DNA of 64,000 nucleotides from Robertmurraya korlensis NBRC 107688 (GTDB lineage: Bacteria > Bacillota > Bacilli > Bacillales > Cytobacillaceae), in the NCBI RefSeq assembly GCF_001591645.1, contig NZ_BCVH01000014.1, positions 1 through 64,000 on the forward strand, given 5' to 3'. Of the stretch, positions 36,850 through 46,300 are shown piece by piece. Both the position numbers and the translations under genes were made by a program. Within the stretch, counting starts at the first letter, position 1, and each line of letters starts with the position of its first letter. Below the pieces are notes generated by a model. That model ran no database searches and was not told where the DNA came from. It saw nothing but the letters and a program-made list of their open reading frames with translations.

Positions 36850-38181
36850 TTAAACTGTTACACTAGTAAGGGTCTCAAGTATATATTGGTTAATGACTGC
36901 TTTTAAGCGTTCTGTTCTACCTGATTGATTTTTGATTTCTGTTAATTGAAGTGCATACTCTTCTAATTCACGGAAGTTCGTTCTTCCTTCTACAATTTCT
37001 AGACCAATTCCTTTTGTAAAGCTGCTATAGCGTTCCTCAACGAAACTGTCGAGCACCTTGTCTTCAATTAACTTATTCGCAACTTTTAGACCAATCGCAA
37101 ATGCATCCATTCCAGCGATATGTGCATGGAACAGATCTTCCGCTTCAAACGATCCTCTTCTAACTTTTGCATCAAAGTTTAGACCGCCACTACCTAAGCC
37201 ACCATTTTGTAAGATTTCATACATTGCCAATGTATTGGTATATAGGTCCGTTGGGAATTCGTCTGTATCCCACCCAAGTAGTGTATCACCTTGGTTAGCA
37301 TCAACAGAACCAAGCATTCCATTAATTCGAGCAGTTCTTAATTCATGTTCAAATGTATGGCCCGCCAGTGTAGCATGATTTGCTTCAATATTAAACTTGA
37401 AATAATCGGTTAAATCATATTTTTGCAAGAATGCAATACCAGTAGCTACATCAAAATCATATTGGTGTTTGGTAGGCTCTTTCGGTTTTGGCTCAATTAA
37501 GAATGGAACATTCAAGCCAATTTCTTTCGCATAGTCTACTGCCATATGAAAGAAACGTGCTAAGTTATCCTGTTCAAGTGTCATATTTGTGTTAAGGAGT
37601 GTTTCATATCCTTCGCGGCCACCCCAAAATACATAGTTCTCTGCGCCAAGTTCATTTGCTACCTCTAATGCCTTTTTCACCTTTGCTGCAGAATAAGCGA
37701 ATACGTCTGCATTAGGGGAAGTAGCTGCCCCATGAACATATCTTGGATTCGTAAACATGTTAGCAGTATTCCAAAGCAATTTGGTTTTGCTAGTTTTCAT
37801 GTATTCCTTAATCATTCCAACGATCACGTCTTGATTCTCATTCGTCTCTTTTAATGTTCTTCCTTCAGGGGCTATATCAACATCATGGAAGGCAAAAAAA
37901 GGAACATGTAACTTTTCAAAAAGCTCAAATGCAGCCTCCACTCGTGCTTTTGCTAAATCTAAGCCTTTTAAATGGTCCCACGGACGAATAGCTGTCCCTA
38001 CACCAAACGGATCTGAACCATCAGCAGTAAATGTATGCCAGTAAGCAACGGAGAAACGTAGGTTTTCCTCCATCGTTTTCCCATTTACCACTTCCTCAGG
38101 ATTATAATACTTAAATGATAGTGGATTTTTAGATCCTGCACCTTCAAATTGAATTTTGTTAATTAATTCGAAATACGCCAT
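36850..38181 (-). CDS. xylA: Xylose isomerase
   Basis: A 443-residue class II xylose isomerase. [11 protein letters not shown] carries the catalytic His and Asp, [15 protein letters not shown] and [18 protein letters not shown] the metal ligands, and [18 protein letters not shown] a further metal site. It converts D-xylose to D-xylulose with Mg2+ or Mn2+. First gene of the xylAB operon, with an AGGAGG-type site 5' of the ATG and a long palindromic operator in the leader. Confidence 0.96.
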   Translation of the reverse strand: MAYFELINKIQFEGAGSKNPLSFKYYNPEEVVNGKTMEENLRFSVAYWHTFTADGSDPFGVGTAIRPWDHLKGLDLAKARVEAAFELFEKLHVPFFAFHDVDIAPEGRTLKETNENQDVIVGMIKEYMKTSKTKLLWNTANMFTNPRYVHGAATSPNADVFAYSAAKVKKALEVANELGAENYVFWGGREGYETLLNTNMTLEQDNLARFFHMAVDYAKEIGLNVPFLIEPKPKEPTKHQYDFDVATGIAFLQKYDLTDYFKFNIEANHATLAGHTFEHELRTARINGMLGSVDANQGDTLLGWDTDEFPTDLYTNTLAMYEILQNGGLGSGGLNFDAKVRRGSFEAEDLFHAHIAGMDAFAIGLKVANKLIEDKVLDSFVEERYSSFTKGIGLEIVEGRTNFRELEEYALQLTEIKNQSGRTERLKAVINQYILETLTSVTV

Positions 38182-38209
38182 GGTTCTTCCTCCTAATTTT
38201 TAAAAATTT

Positions 38210-38258
38210 GTTCCTTCCCACTTAGTTTATATGATAAACAAACTAAGTGGGAAGGAAC
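38210..38258. promoter_or_regulatory. XylR operator within a 19-bp perfect inverted repeat
   Basis: GTTCCTTCCCACTTAGTTT (38210-38228) and its exact complement (38240-38258) flank an 11-base loop. The inner TTAGTTT...AAACTAA part is the classic XylR operator. It lies 29-77 bases before xylA, so it should also be part of the mRNA leader if transcription starts upstream. Confidence 0.8.
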
Positions 38259-38289
38259 TCTCTTAAGTTAATAATAACATCTATCAACT

Positions 38290-38316
38290 AAGTTTGTATA
38301 TTCAATAAACAAACTT
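38290..38316. promoter_or_regulatory. Second XylR operator, xylR side
   Basis: AAGTTTGT (38290-38297) and ACAAACTT (38309-38316) form a 27-base palindrome about 45 bases before xylR. It suits repression of xylR itself and cooperative binding with the first operator 80 bases away. Confidence 0.7.
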
Positions 38317-38360
38317 TTTATGTTACTATACATGTACTATTACACAAGGAGTTTTTAGCA

Positions 38361-39506
38361 TTGGAAACCATTACATGGAATCAACAAGTTGTAAAAAAAA
38401 ATAACAAAGCCCTCGTATTACAACTGATTATGGAAAAAGAGCCCATTTCAAGAGCTGACATTGCTCAAGTTTCTGGATTAAATAAAGCAACCGTTTCTTC
38501 TTTAGTAAATGAATTATTAGCCGCAGATCTTGTTTATGAATCCGGTCCTGGAGAATCTAGTGGAGGCCGTCGCCCTGTAATTCTCCATTTTAATAAAGTA
38601 GTTGGTTATTCCATTGGAATTGATATCGGAGTTAACTATGTATTGTGTGTACTAACTGATTTAAAAGGGAATATCGTAATAGAAAAAAATCACCCTTTTC
38701 ATAGGTCCCCATATGCTGCTACCATCGAGATTGTTAAAGAAATGGTCCTATCATTAATTGACGAGATGCCTAGCAGTAGATATGGAATTGTTGGGATTGG
38801 CGTAGGCGTACCTGGGATTGTTAACAAAGAGGGCTCTGTTCTGTTAGCCCCTAATTTAGGGTGGAAAAACATTCAAATAAAAAAGGATCTTGAGGACTTT
38901 TTCCAAGTTCCTGTATTCATTGAAAATGAAGCAAATGCTGGGGTATTTGGTGAACAACAGTTTGGTATTGGTCAAGATTATCAAAACATCATTTATATTA
39001 GTGCAGGAATCGGAATCGGCGTAGGGATCATTTTAAACAAAGAACTTTACCAAGGGAAAAATGGCTTTTCTGGTGAAATGGGACATATGATCATAGATAT
39101 TAAGGGAAAGCCATGTAATTGTGGCAGCAGGGGCTGCTGGGAAGCATATGCTTCTGAACAGGCTCTGTTGGAGAAGGCTGGAGAAAATAGGAATTCACTT
39201 GAAACCTTAATACAATTAGCTAGTAGTGAAGATAAAAATGCTCAGAATTTATTTAAAGAAATAGGTACTTACCTTGGATATGGAATCAACAATATTATCA
39301 ATACCTTTAACCCTGACCAAGTAATTATAGGAAATCGTTTATCGATGGCTAGAGAATGGATCGAGCAACCCATACGTTCGACGGTTGAAAATCACTCGCT
39401 CGCATATCATCAAAATGAATTTCAACTAGATTTCTCAAGACTTGGGAATCATTCAATTGCACTAGGTATGTCTGCTTTTGTTGTTGAGAGTTTTATTAAA
39501 GCTTGA
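38361..39506 (+). CDS. xylR: Xylose operon repressor XylR (ROK family)
   Basis: A 381-residue ROK protein. The N-terminal winged helix (residues about 1-75) has PISRADIAQVSGLNKATVSS; the sugar-kinase-like domain has GIDIGVNYVLCVLTDLKG, ENEANAGVFGEQQFG and the ROK zinc motif CNCGSRGCWEAYAS. It represses xylAB in the absence of xylose. The start is TTG 38361 with AAGGAG nine bases upstream. Divergent from xylA, as in Bacillus. Confidence 0.94.
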   Translation: METITWNQQVVKKNNKALVLQLIMEKEPISRADIAQVSGLNKATVSSLVNELLAADLVYESGPGESSGGRRPVILHFNKVVGYSIGIDIGVNYVLCVLTDLKGNIVIEKNHPFHRSPYAATIEIVKEMVLSLIDEMPSSRYGIVGIGVGVPGIVNKEGSVLLAPNLGWKNIQIKKDLEDFFQVPVFIENEANAGVFGEQQFGIGQDYQNIIYISAGIGIGVGIILNKELYQGKNGFSGEMGHMIIDIKGKPCNCGSRGCWEAYASEQALLEKAGENRNSLETLIQLASSEDKNAQNLFKEIGTYLGYGINNIINTFNPDQVIIGNRLSMAREWIEQPIRSTVENHSLAYHQNEFQLDFSRLGNHSIALGMSAFVVESFIKA

Positions 39507-39530
39507 AGAGATGCAAAACATGCAATTAAA

Positions 39531-39554
39531 TAGGGATTGCACATGCAATCCCTA
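39531..39554. terminator. Hairpin between xylR and tcyP ends
   Basis: TAGGGATTGCA (39531-39541) pairs with TGCAATCCCTA (39544-39554). The T-run is weak (AAACTTTCTCC), so this is a possible rather than clear terminator for the converging genes. Confidence 0.5.
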
Positions 39555-39585
39555 TAAACTTTCTCCATATGCAACATTCTATAAA

Positions 39586-40971
39586 TTAAACCCCGACTGT
39601 TTGTTTAGGTTCAACATATACATCAGTATCTAACTCACCCGTTACCTTACTAGTCAAGACTCCAGCCGTCATACTTCCGCTTACATTCAATGCTGTACGC
39701 CCCATATCGATTAATGGTTCAACAGAAATTAACAGACCAGCTAAGGCAACTGGTAAATCAAGTGCAGATAATACGAGGATAGCAGCAAACGTTGCTCCTC
39801 CCCCAACACCAGCAACACCAAATGAACTGATGGCTACCACTAAAATGACAGTAAAGATAAAACTCGGGCTTAATGGATTGATCCCAACTGTAGGCGCAAT
39901 CATGATAGCTAACATCGCTGGATAAACACCTGCGCATCCATTTTGCCCAATTGTTAGACCAAAGGAACCAGCAAAATTTGCTATTCCTGTTGGAACCCCC
40001 AACTCTTCGGACTGAGTTTTCACATTAAGTGGCAAAGTACCTGCACTAGTTCTTGATGTAAAAGCAAATGTAAGTACTGGGAGTACCTTCTTTACATAAG
40101 TAATTGGATTTAAACCCGCCAACGAAAGCAGTAATAAGTGAATCAAAAAGACAATTCCTAATGCTACGTAAGAGGCAATCACGAATTTCCCTAGCTTCAC
40201 AATTGATTCATAATCACTTGTTGCCGTCACTTTCGTAATGATTGCTAATACCCCATATGGAGTTAAGCGTAAAATCAGCGTTACTACACGCATCGTAATC
40301 GTATTTAAAACGTTAACTAGTTTGGCAAATGATTCTGCCACCTCGGGCTCCTTACGCTTAACCCCAAGATAGGCCACTCCGATAAAAGCCGCAAAAATAA
40401 CAACGGCAATAGTAGATGTTGCTCTAGCCCCGGTTAGGTCTAAAAACGGATTTGCAGGTATCAAAGAAAGTATTTGTTGTGGAATGGTTAAGTTTTCTAC
40501 TTCTCCTAACCTGACCTCAATCTCTTCGCCACGAGCAGTTTCCGCATCTCCTGCTTGGATTTGAACCGCTTCTAAATCAAATACCAACGTGGTTCCAATT
40601 CCAACCGCTGCAGAGATGGCTGTCGTTCCTACTAATATACCAATAATAAGTGCACTAATCTTTCCAATATTTTTTGACAGCTTTAGCTTGGTGAAAGCAG
40701 CTACAATTGAAATAAATACAAGCGGCATAACAACCATTTGCAACAACTTCACATAGCCTGAACCTACAATTGAAAACCAATCAATGGTACCTGTAATTAC
40801 TTCTGATCCTGCCCCAAAAATAAACTGTAATGCGAGACCAAATACAATCCCTAACCCTAACGCGATAAATACTCGTTTTGAAAACGATACATGCTTTTGC
40901 TGTAATTTAAATAATCCAAAGATTAATAGAAGCATGACTACAATATTAATGATTGTCAAAGTCACTGTCAT
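39586..40971 (-). CDS. tcyP: Sodium/proton-coupled L-cystine symporter (TcyP-like)
   Basis: A 461-residue dicarboxylate/amino-acid:cation symporter with eight or more membrane helices, very close in length to Bacillus TcyP. TSRTSAGTLPLNVKT is the substrate-binding hairpin region and NGCAGVYPAMLA the following conserved part. It takes up cystine. ATG 40971 follows GGAGGGG at eight bases; a longer frame upstream is less likely. Monocistronic. Confidence 0.88.
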   Translation of the reverse strand: MTVTLTIINIVVMLLLIFGLFKLQQKHVSFSKRVFIALGLGIVFGLALQFIFGAGSEVITGTIDWFSIVGSGYVKLLQMVVMPLVFISIVAAFTKLKLSKNIGKISALIIGILVGTTAISAAVGIGTTLVFDLEAVQIQAGDAETARGEEIEVRLGEVENLTIPQQILSLIPANPFLDLTGARATSTIAVVIFAAFIGVAYLGVKRKEPEVAESFAKLVNVLNTITMRVVTLILRLTPYGVLAIITKVTATSDYESIVKLGKFVIASYVALGIVFLIHLLLLSLAGLNPITYVKKVLPVLTFAFTSRTSAGTLPLNVKTQSEELGVPTGIANFAGSFGLTIGQNGCAGVYPAMLAIMIAPTVGINPLSPSFIFTVILVVAISSFGVAGVGGGATFAAILVLSALDLPVALAGLLISVEPLIDMGRTALNVSGSMTAGVLTSKVTGELDTDVYVEPKQTVGV

Positions 40972-41106
40972 CAAAGTCCCCTCCAAACTCAAATTCAATA
41001 TTTTAATAATATAAACTACATTATCCCTATTTGTAAACTAGGAATTAAATTTAATTCAAATCACAATGATGCTCTCAATACTACCAAATGCTTTCCAAAA
41101 CAAAGA

Positions 41107-41124
41107 AACCCCTAATTAGGGGTT
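41107..41124. terminator. Terminator after azoR
   Basis: The perfect palindrome AACCCCTAATTAGGGGTT followed on the minus strand by TCTTTG lies just past the azoR stop. Confidence 0.6.
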
Positions 41125-41144
41125 CCTTTGTTGAACTGTTACAA

Positions 41145-41789
41145 TTATGCCTTTAGTGCTAACTCAACTAAGCGTTGTGCAGATGCTTTTACTTCTTCTA
41201 GACCTGAAGCAATAATTTCCTGTGCTTTATCTGGCATAGCATTATGTCCTTCAATAACAACTTCATCAATGATCTGCATTCCGAACACTCCACCGAAAAC
41301 ATTACGCATATAGTTCACAGCCATTTCCATCGGCGCTGCTTCAGGAGCTGAATATACCCCACCACGAGCATTAAGGAAAATAGCTTTCTTTTCAGGCATT
41401 AAGCTAACCATGTTTCCAGACTCATCATATTTAAAAGCAAAACCTGCTGCATATACATAATCAATAAATGTTTGTAATTTTGCAGGAATCGTTAAGTTCC
41501 ATAATGGGAATGCAAAAACAACAACATCTGTATTAGAAAGTACATCCATTGCTTTTTGTTTTGCAGCCAAAAGACGTGATTCAACGTCTGTTAATTCTCC
41601 ACCATTTTGAACCTTACCAAATGCATTAAAAAGCTCTTGACCAAAATATGGTGTATCTTCTTCAAATACATCATAAACTGTAACGTTTACGTCTTTTCCC
41701 TCTAACTCTGCCATAAACGTTTCGTACATTTTGCTAGAAATCGCCTCTGAAGCAGGGCGGTTATTTGCTTTTACAACTAAAATATTCAT
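41145..41789 (-). CDS. azoR: FMN-dependent NADH:quinone/azo reductase
   Basis: A 214-residue flavodoxin-like azoreductase. It starts MNILVVKANNRPASEAISSK, has FAFPLWNLTIPAKLQTFIDY near residue 100 and FLNARGGVYS near 140, all family marks. It reduces azo dyes and quinones with two electrons, protecting against electrophile stress. ATG 41789 has a GAGGAGA site. Divergent from a HxlR-type repressor, as with azoR1/yodB logic in Bacillus, though there the two genes are not neighbours. Confidence 0.9.
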   Translation of the reverse strand: MNILVVKANNRPASEAISSKMYETFMAELEGKDVNVTVYDVFEEDTPYFGQELFNAFGKVQNGGELTDVESRLLAAKQKAMDVLSNTDVVVFAFPLWNLTIPAKLQTFIDYVYAAGFAFKYDESGNMVSLMPEKKAIFLNARGGVYSAPEAAPMEMAVNYMRNVFGGVFGMQIIDEVVIEGHNAMPDKAQEIIASGLEEVKASAQRLVELALKA

Positions 41790-41897
41790 ATTATATTCTC
41801 TCCTCAATTTTATTACTTCGCAAGGCTATCCATACCGTCTAACCTAACTATAATTATTATAATCTGAGTCAAATAATTGTTAAGTACGCACTTAAAA

Positions 41898-41924
41898 GTG
41901 GTATAGTATCATAATGTATACCAC
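41898..41924. promoter_or_regulatory. Probable HxlR operator between azoR and its regulator
   Basis: GTGGTATA (41898-41905) and TATACCAC (41917-41924) form an exact 8-base inverted repeat with an 11-base spacer. It lies midway between the divergent genes, suited to control of both. Confidence 0.6.
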
Positions 41925-41982
41925 TGTATAGCAACAGAATCATTTCGTTCAAATACATTTTTATATAAAGGAGGAAATGAAG

Positions 41983-42336
41983 TTGGAAATAAAACCTGAG
42001 TTGTGTCGTGTGGATGACGCATTAAATATATTAACTGGAAAGTGGAAGCCCATTATCCTTTTGCACCTGTTAACAAAAGGAACTCTTCGATTCGGTGAAT
42101 TAAAAAGAAGTATGCCTGGAATTACTCAGAAGATGTTAACCAATCAGCTACGTGAATTAGAAGAAGAAGACATTGTTCAACGTGTGGTTTACCCACAGGT
42201 TCCACCAAAGGTAGAGTATTCCATCACGGAGTATGGGAAAAGCCTAGAACCCATATTAAGAGCCATGCATGATTGGGGAACACAACATAATTTACATATG
42301 AAACAAAAAAAGGTAATAAATAGTAACAACTATTAA
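41983..42336 (+). CDS. HxlR-family transcriptional regulator
   Basis: A 117-residue winged-helix protein with the HxlR core: a Cys early on (PELCRVDDALNILTGKWKPI), LRFGELKRSMPGITQKMLT and RVVYPQVPPKVEYSITEYGK. The single early Cys is where YodB-type regulators sense quinones and diamide. ATG 41977 is only two bases from AAAGGAGG, so TTG 41983 (eight bases) is the better start. Divergent from azoR, its likely target. Confidence 0.86.
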   Translation: MEIKPELCRVDDALNILTGKWKPIILLHLLTKGTLRFGELKRSMPGITQKMLTNQLRELEEEDIVQRVVYPQVPPKVEYSITEYGKSLEPILRAMHDWGTQHNLHMKQKKVINSNNY

Positions 42337-42367
42337 AGCTGCCTTGGTTGGCAGCTTTTGCTTTTAT
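42335..42367 (+). terminator. Terminator after the HxlR gene
   Basis: AAAGCTGCC (42335-42343) pairs with GGCAGCTTT (42350-42358), followed by TGCTTTT. It overlaps the stop codon. Confidence 0.75.
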
Positions 42368-42378
42368 GCTTGAAGCCC

Positions 42379-43062
42379 CTACGCTTTTGATTGTTTATCT
42401 CGATAATAACCTGGGGTCACCCCTACATGTTTCTTGAATAACTCTGAAAAATGCCGATAATTATTATAACCAACACTTTCACTTACTTCGTTTACTTTTG
42501 CTCCACTGTGCAGCAACTTTTTTGCCTGTTCAATCCTTAACTTCGTCACATACTTTATGTAAGACTCTCCCATTTGTTCCTTAAATAACACACTAAAGTA
42601 AGCACTACTTATGTTTGAATGCTCAGCAACTTCTTGTAGACTAAGTTCTTTATTGTAGTTGTCTTGGATAAAATGGAGAGCACGCTCAATGGCGATATGT
42701 TTTGGCTCTACTTGATTATTCTCCACCCATTGAAAAATTTGTTTCATTTGCTGTGTAAACCAATGACATAGTTCTAATGACGAGTGCTTGTCGGCAATTT
42801 CCAAATGCGGCAAATATCCCTTTTTCCAAAGACTTTCTTTAGCTACCTCCATACTTAGATAAATAAGTCTTAGCATTTTGCCTTTTACTATTTCTGGATC
42901 TAATTTCTGTTCTATCATGGAACAATTAAATTCCTCTATTTTTTTTAAAAACGCTTCGAGGTCTAGAGTATGGAGACTGAGTAGAAGTGATCGCTTTTTT
43001 ATTGTTAGTTCCTCTTCTGTTAAAACCATCCCCTCATTTTCAAATTTGGTGGCCTTTAACAT
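42379..43062 (-). CDS. AraC-type DNA-binding protein resembling the C-terminal half of YesN
   Basis: A 227-residue protein. The last 100 residues form two AraC helix-turn-helix motifs (NKELSLQEVAEHSNISSAYF and VGYNNYRHFSELFKKHVGVT). The first 120 residues match the helical linker found in YesN-type response regulators, but no receiver domain is present. A reasonable AAGGAG site lies 11 bases before the ATG, so it may work as a short regulator; it may equally be a truncated response regulator. Next to the secreted GH3 gene, which it might control. Confidence 0.7.
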   Translation of the reverse strand: MLKATKFENEGMVLTEEELTIKKRSLLLSLHTLDLEAFLKKIEEFNCSMIEQKLDPEIVKGKMLRLIYLSMEVAKESLWKKGYLPHLEIADKHSSLELCHWFTQQMKQIFQWVENNQVEPKHIAIERALHFIQDNYNKELSLQEVAEHSNISSAYFSVLFKEQMGESYIKYVTKLRIEQAKKLLHSGAKVNEVSESVGYNNYRHFSELFKKHVGVTPGYYRDKQSKA

Positions 43063-43303
43063 CGTGGTATCAACTCCTTGTCTATGGAATAAAATTCCAT
43101 TTTAATAGATTGAATAAAATGGGTATATGATTTCTGGATAGTCAAACATATCATTGGAGGGTATTTACTAGAATATTATTCTGGAAGATCAGAAGGAGAA
43201 ATTTTTAATTTATTTGATACTTATATCATACTAAGATTTCTAAAATTCTGAAAACGCTATCTTTTTTGGTTGATGTCTGTATTTTTTAGGTGTAACTAAA
43301 AAA

Positions 43304-43341
43304 AGAGACCACAGGCGTCTTTTAGACAGACTATGGTCTCT
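43304..43341 (-). terminator. Terminator of the large GH3 gene
   Basis: AGAGACCA (43304-43311) pairs with TGGTCTCT (43334-43341), and the minus-strand tail is TTTTTTTAG. It follows the GH3 stop by about 13 bases. Confidence 0.8.
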
Positions 43342-43353
43342 TGCTTAGTTTGA

Positions 43354-46300
43354 TTATTTCTTTACTGGTTGACCTACTTCGAATGATAAGCTATCAATTC
43401 GAAGATCTGGAGCGTGGAACACGACATATACCGTATTAAGACCCTTCGGCAATTTCCCCTTCAGATCGACGGTTACATCTGTGTACCCCAGTTCATTCAC
43501 AGTAACTCCTGCATTTTCAATTGTATAGGTGTTCTTTGCTGTTTTCGGGACTTCTATTTCGGCGAAAGGTTCGCTATTTACAGAGCCAGCATGCAGAGTA
43601 ATTTTCCCACCTGCTATGTCCGTAGCAACGCTAGCCGTAACTTTCTTCGAACCTGTTAACACTACTTTTGGTAGGGCTACCCATGAACCATCTTGTTTTG
43701 AACGAACAGCATGATATTTACCAACAACTTTTTCGGCTTTTAAGCTTTCGGCTGTTCTCGCTTTTGAGACTTCATGATAGACAACCTCATTTGAAGCAAA
43801 CGAGTGGTCGAACACATTAAAAGGTTTATTGGTTGGTAAAGCTGCAAAAGATTCCCCGTCAATTGAGACAGTACTTTCTGCTTTAATGTCCTCAGAAGAA
43901 GAACCAACCATCAATACATAGTTTCCTTCCTCTACAAGGAAATCTCCAGCATTTACATCCCAAATAGCTAGGTCCTTAGGATCAACCTTGAGCGTAACCT
44001 TCTTTGTTTCCCCAGCTTGCAACGAAACCTTTTCAAAAGCTACGAGTTGCTTTTGAGGGGCATATTCCCCATAAGTAGATTTTTTATTTTTGGCGTACAA
44101 CTGAACAACCTCAGATGTATTAACTGTACCTTCATTTTTCACCTGTACCGCTACTTCAAAAGGCGATTGCTCAGAAGCCTTATTAGGCACTTCAAAATCA
44201 CTATACGTAAAGCTACTATAAGATAATCCGTAACCAAATGGGTATGTGACAGGAGCCTTTGTGTACATATAAGTTAATTCTTGTTCTATTGGATCGGCAT
44301 TCGTCATATCCAACGTGAATCTTGGATCTATATCATCCAATGTAATGCTTGTATTTCCTTCTGGAATGGAATACTTACTGATTTCTGGGAATGCAGACAT
44401 ATCTGCATACCATGTTGAAGAAAGGCGTCCAGTTGGTGCGTAGTCTCCATATAGCACTTGAGCTAGGGCATAGGAATCATACTGACCTCCATATGGTTGA
44501 TAAACAATTGCTGAAACGTTCGGGTTATTTTGAATGGGCTCCATTCCGACTGGGAAGCTCGATTTTACAACAACAACCGTCTTTTTCCCTTCTGCAGCAA
44601 AAGCTGCCGATACCTTTTCAACCAACTCGTAATCTGCATCTCCCATATTTAAGTCAGAGCGATCATTTCCTTCTCCCGCACTATGGCGTGGTATAGCTCC
44701 AACAAATACAACGGCATAATCATCCGTTTTTGCTCGTTTTACAGCTTCCGCTCCTACTTCTTTGACAACGGTTTGTTCAAATTTCACATCATCATTTCGA
44801 TTCAGTACATTTTCAGCATTTCCAATCGTGGATGACGCTGTTTTCAATTTTCCATCGGCACCGGTTGCAATTACTCGACCATTTGAATAATACCAGTTTG
44901 TGAAATCCCCTGAGAATCCTGTTCTGTATCCACTTGCGACAAGGGAAACGGTTTGATCGGCATTTTCTTCTACTCGAATAGTTGGAGGAATCGCACTTGT
45001 ATTCCCTAACATCTGAGCTAGATCCCAGTCATTATTAGTTAAGTTTAATGGTGTTGCATTGGTGTTTTCAACTGATGCATTCCCTGTTGTTGGAGAAGTC
45101 ATCCATTTTCCGTTCAGCACGGACCGTAAGCTATACCCCTTTTGACCCCAATCAAATACTTCAAATAGATGAGCAGGGTTATTTACATCTAACGGTTGGG
45201 CTGTTGTAACAAGCTGAGAACCCTTTGATACATCTGCTGCATTTTCATCAGCTGTAACGGTCTGACCATTTAGTTTTGATTTTAATGAAACTACTTCAAC
45301 GGCAGGATCATACGAAACATTATTTGCCCCATTGGCTTTGATAATTGCCAATAGTGGAGAGATCCCAGAGTTATCAATAGTTGGCGTTGTTCTTGCAGAG
45401 TATGTGGTCTTAAATCTTGAATCAGCATAAACTCCAGAAACTGCAGCCTTTTTGTTTTTCTCGAGTGGCAGGGCTCCATCGTTCTTTAGAAGAACAATAC
45501 TTTCTTGCGCAGCCCGTAAAGCTACCTCCTGATGTTCAGGATCACTATATGTAGCAAGCTCCTCCCTTACATCCTTCGCCTCTTCAGCAAACGGATAGTT
45601 CTTTGGAATTCCGTTTTCATCTACTTCATTAAAGATACCTACTCGAACCATTTGATTCACATGTGGACGAGCCGCATCTATTAAATCCTCTTTTGTTACC
45701 CCGTACTTTCCTTCTTCAACTGCGTCAACTACAGCTGCTACATCGTTTAATGCATTTTGAGGGTTTGGTCCAGGACGACCAGCATTTGCATCAGCTAATA
45801 TCATTAAGATGGTTGCAGTTGTTCGATCGGTCGCATATTGCGTATCATACCCATTTCCTTGCGCATTTGCTCCAAAAACATGAGCATCTCCATTAAAGTC
45901 AGGAGAGCTGTATACACCGTACTTAGAATGATTATTAGCGTGAATTTGATAAGGTGAAAGGATATTCGGAATTCCATTCGTACGTCCAAATGAAGTCATG
46001 ACCCCAGCTACTGAACCTGAGCTTAATGCTTTCAATGGACTTTTCGTCTGATATTCAAAAATAGATCTTGCACCGGCACTGTTATTTGCTGTTTGACGGA
46101 ACCACTGTGCATTATATACAGAGTAATGCTTCGTACCAACAGCTGCACGCATCCAAAATCCATCTTCACTTTTTTCTTGATCCGTGCCACTAAGACCGGC
46201 TGCCATATTATCAATCATCGTACCAGCCATATGAACATCCTCGGAAAACCCCTCGTCAAATCGACCGCTTAACGGATTAATTCGCATATCGCTTACAACC

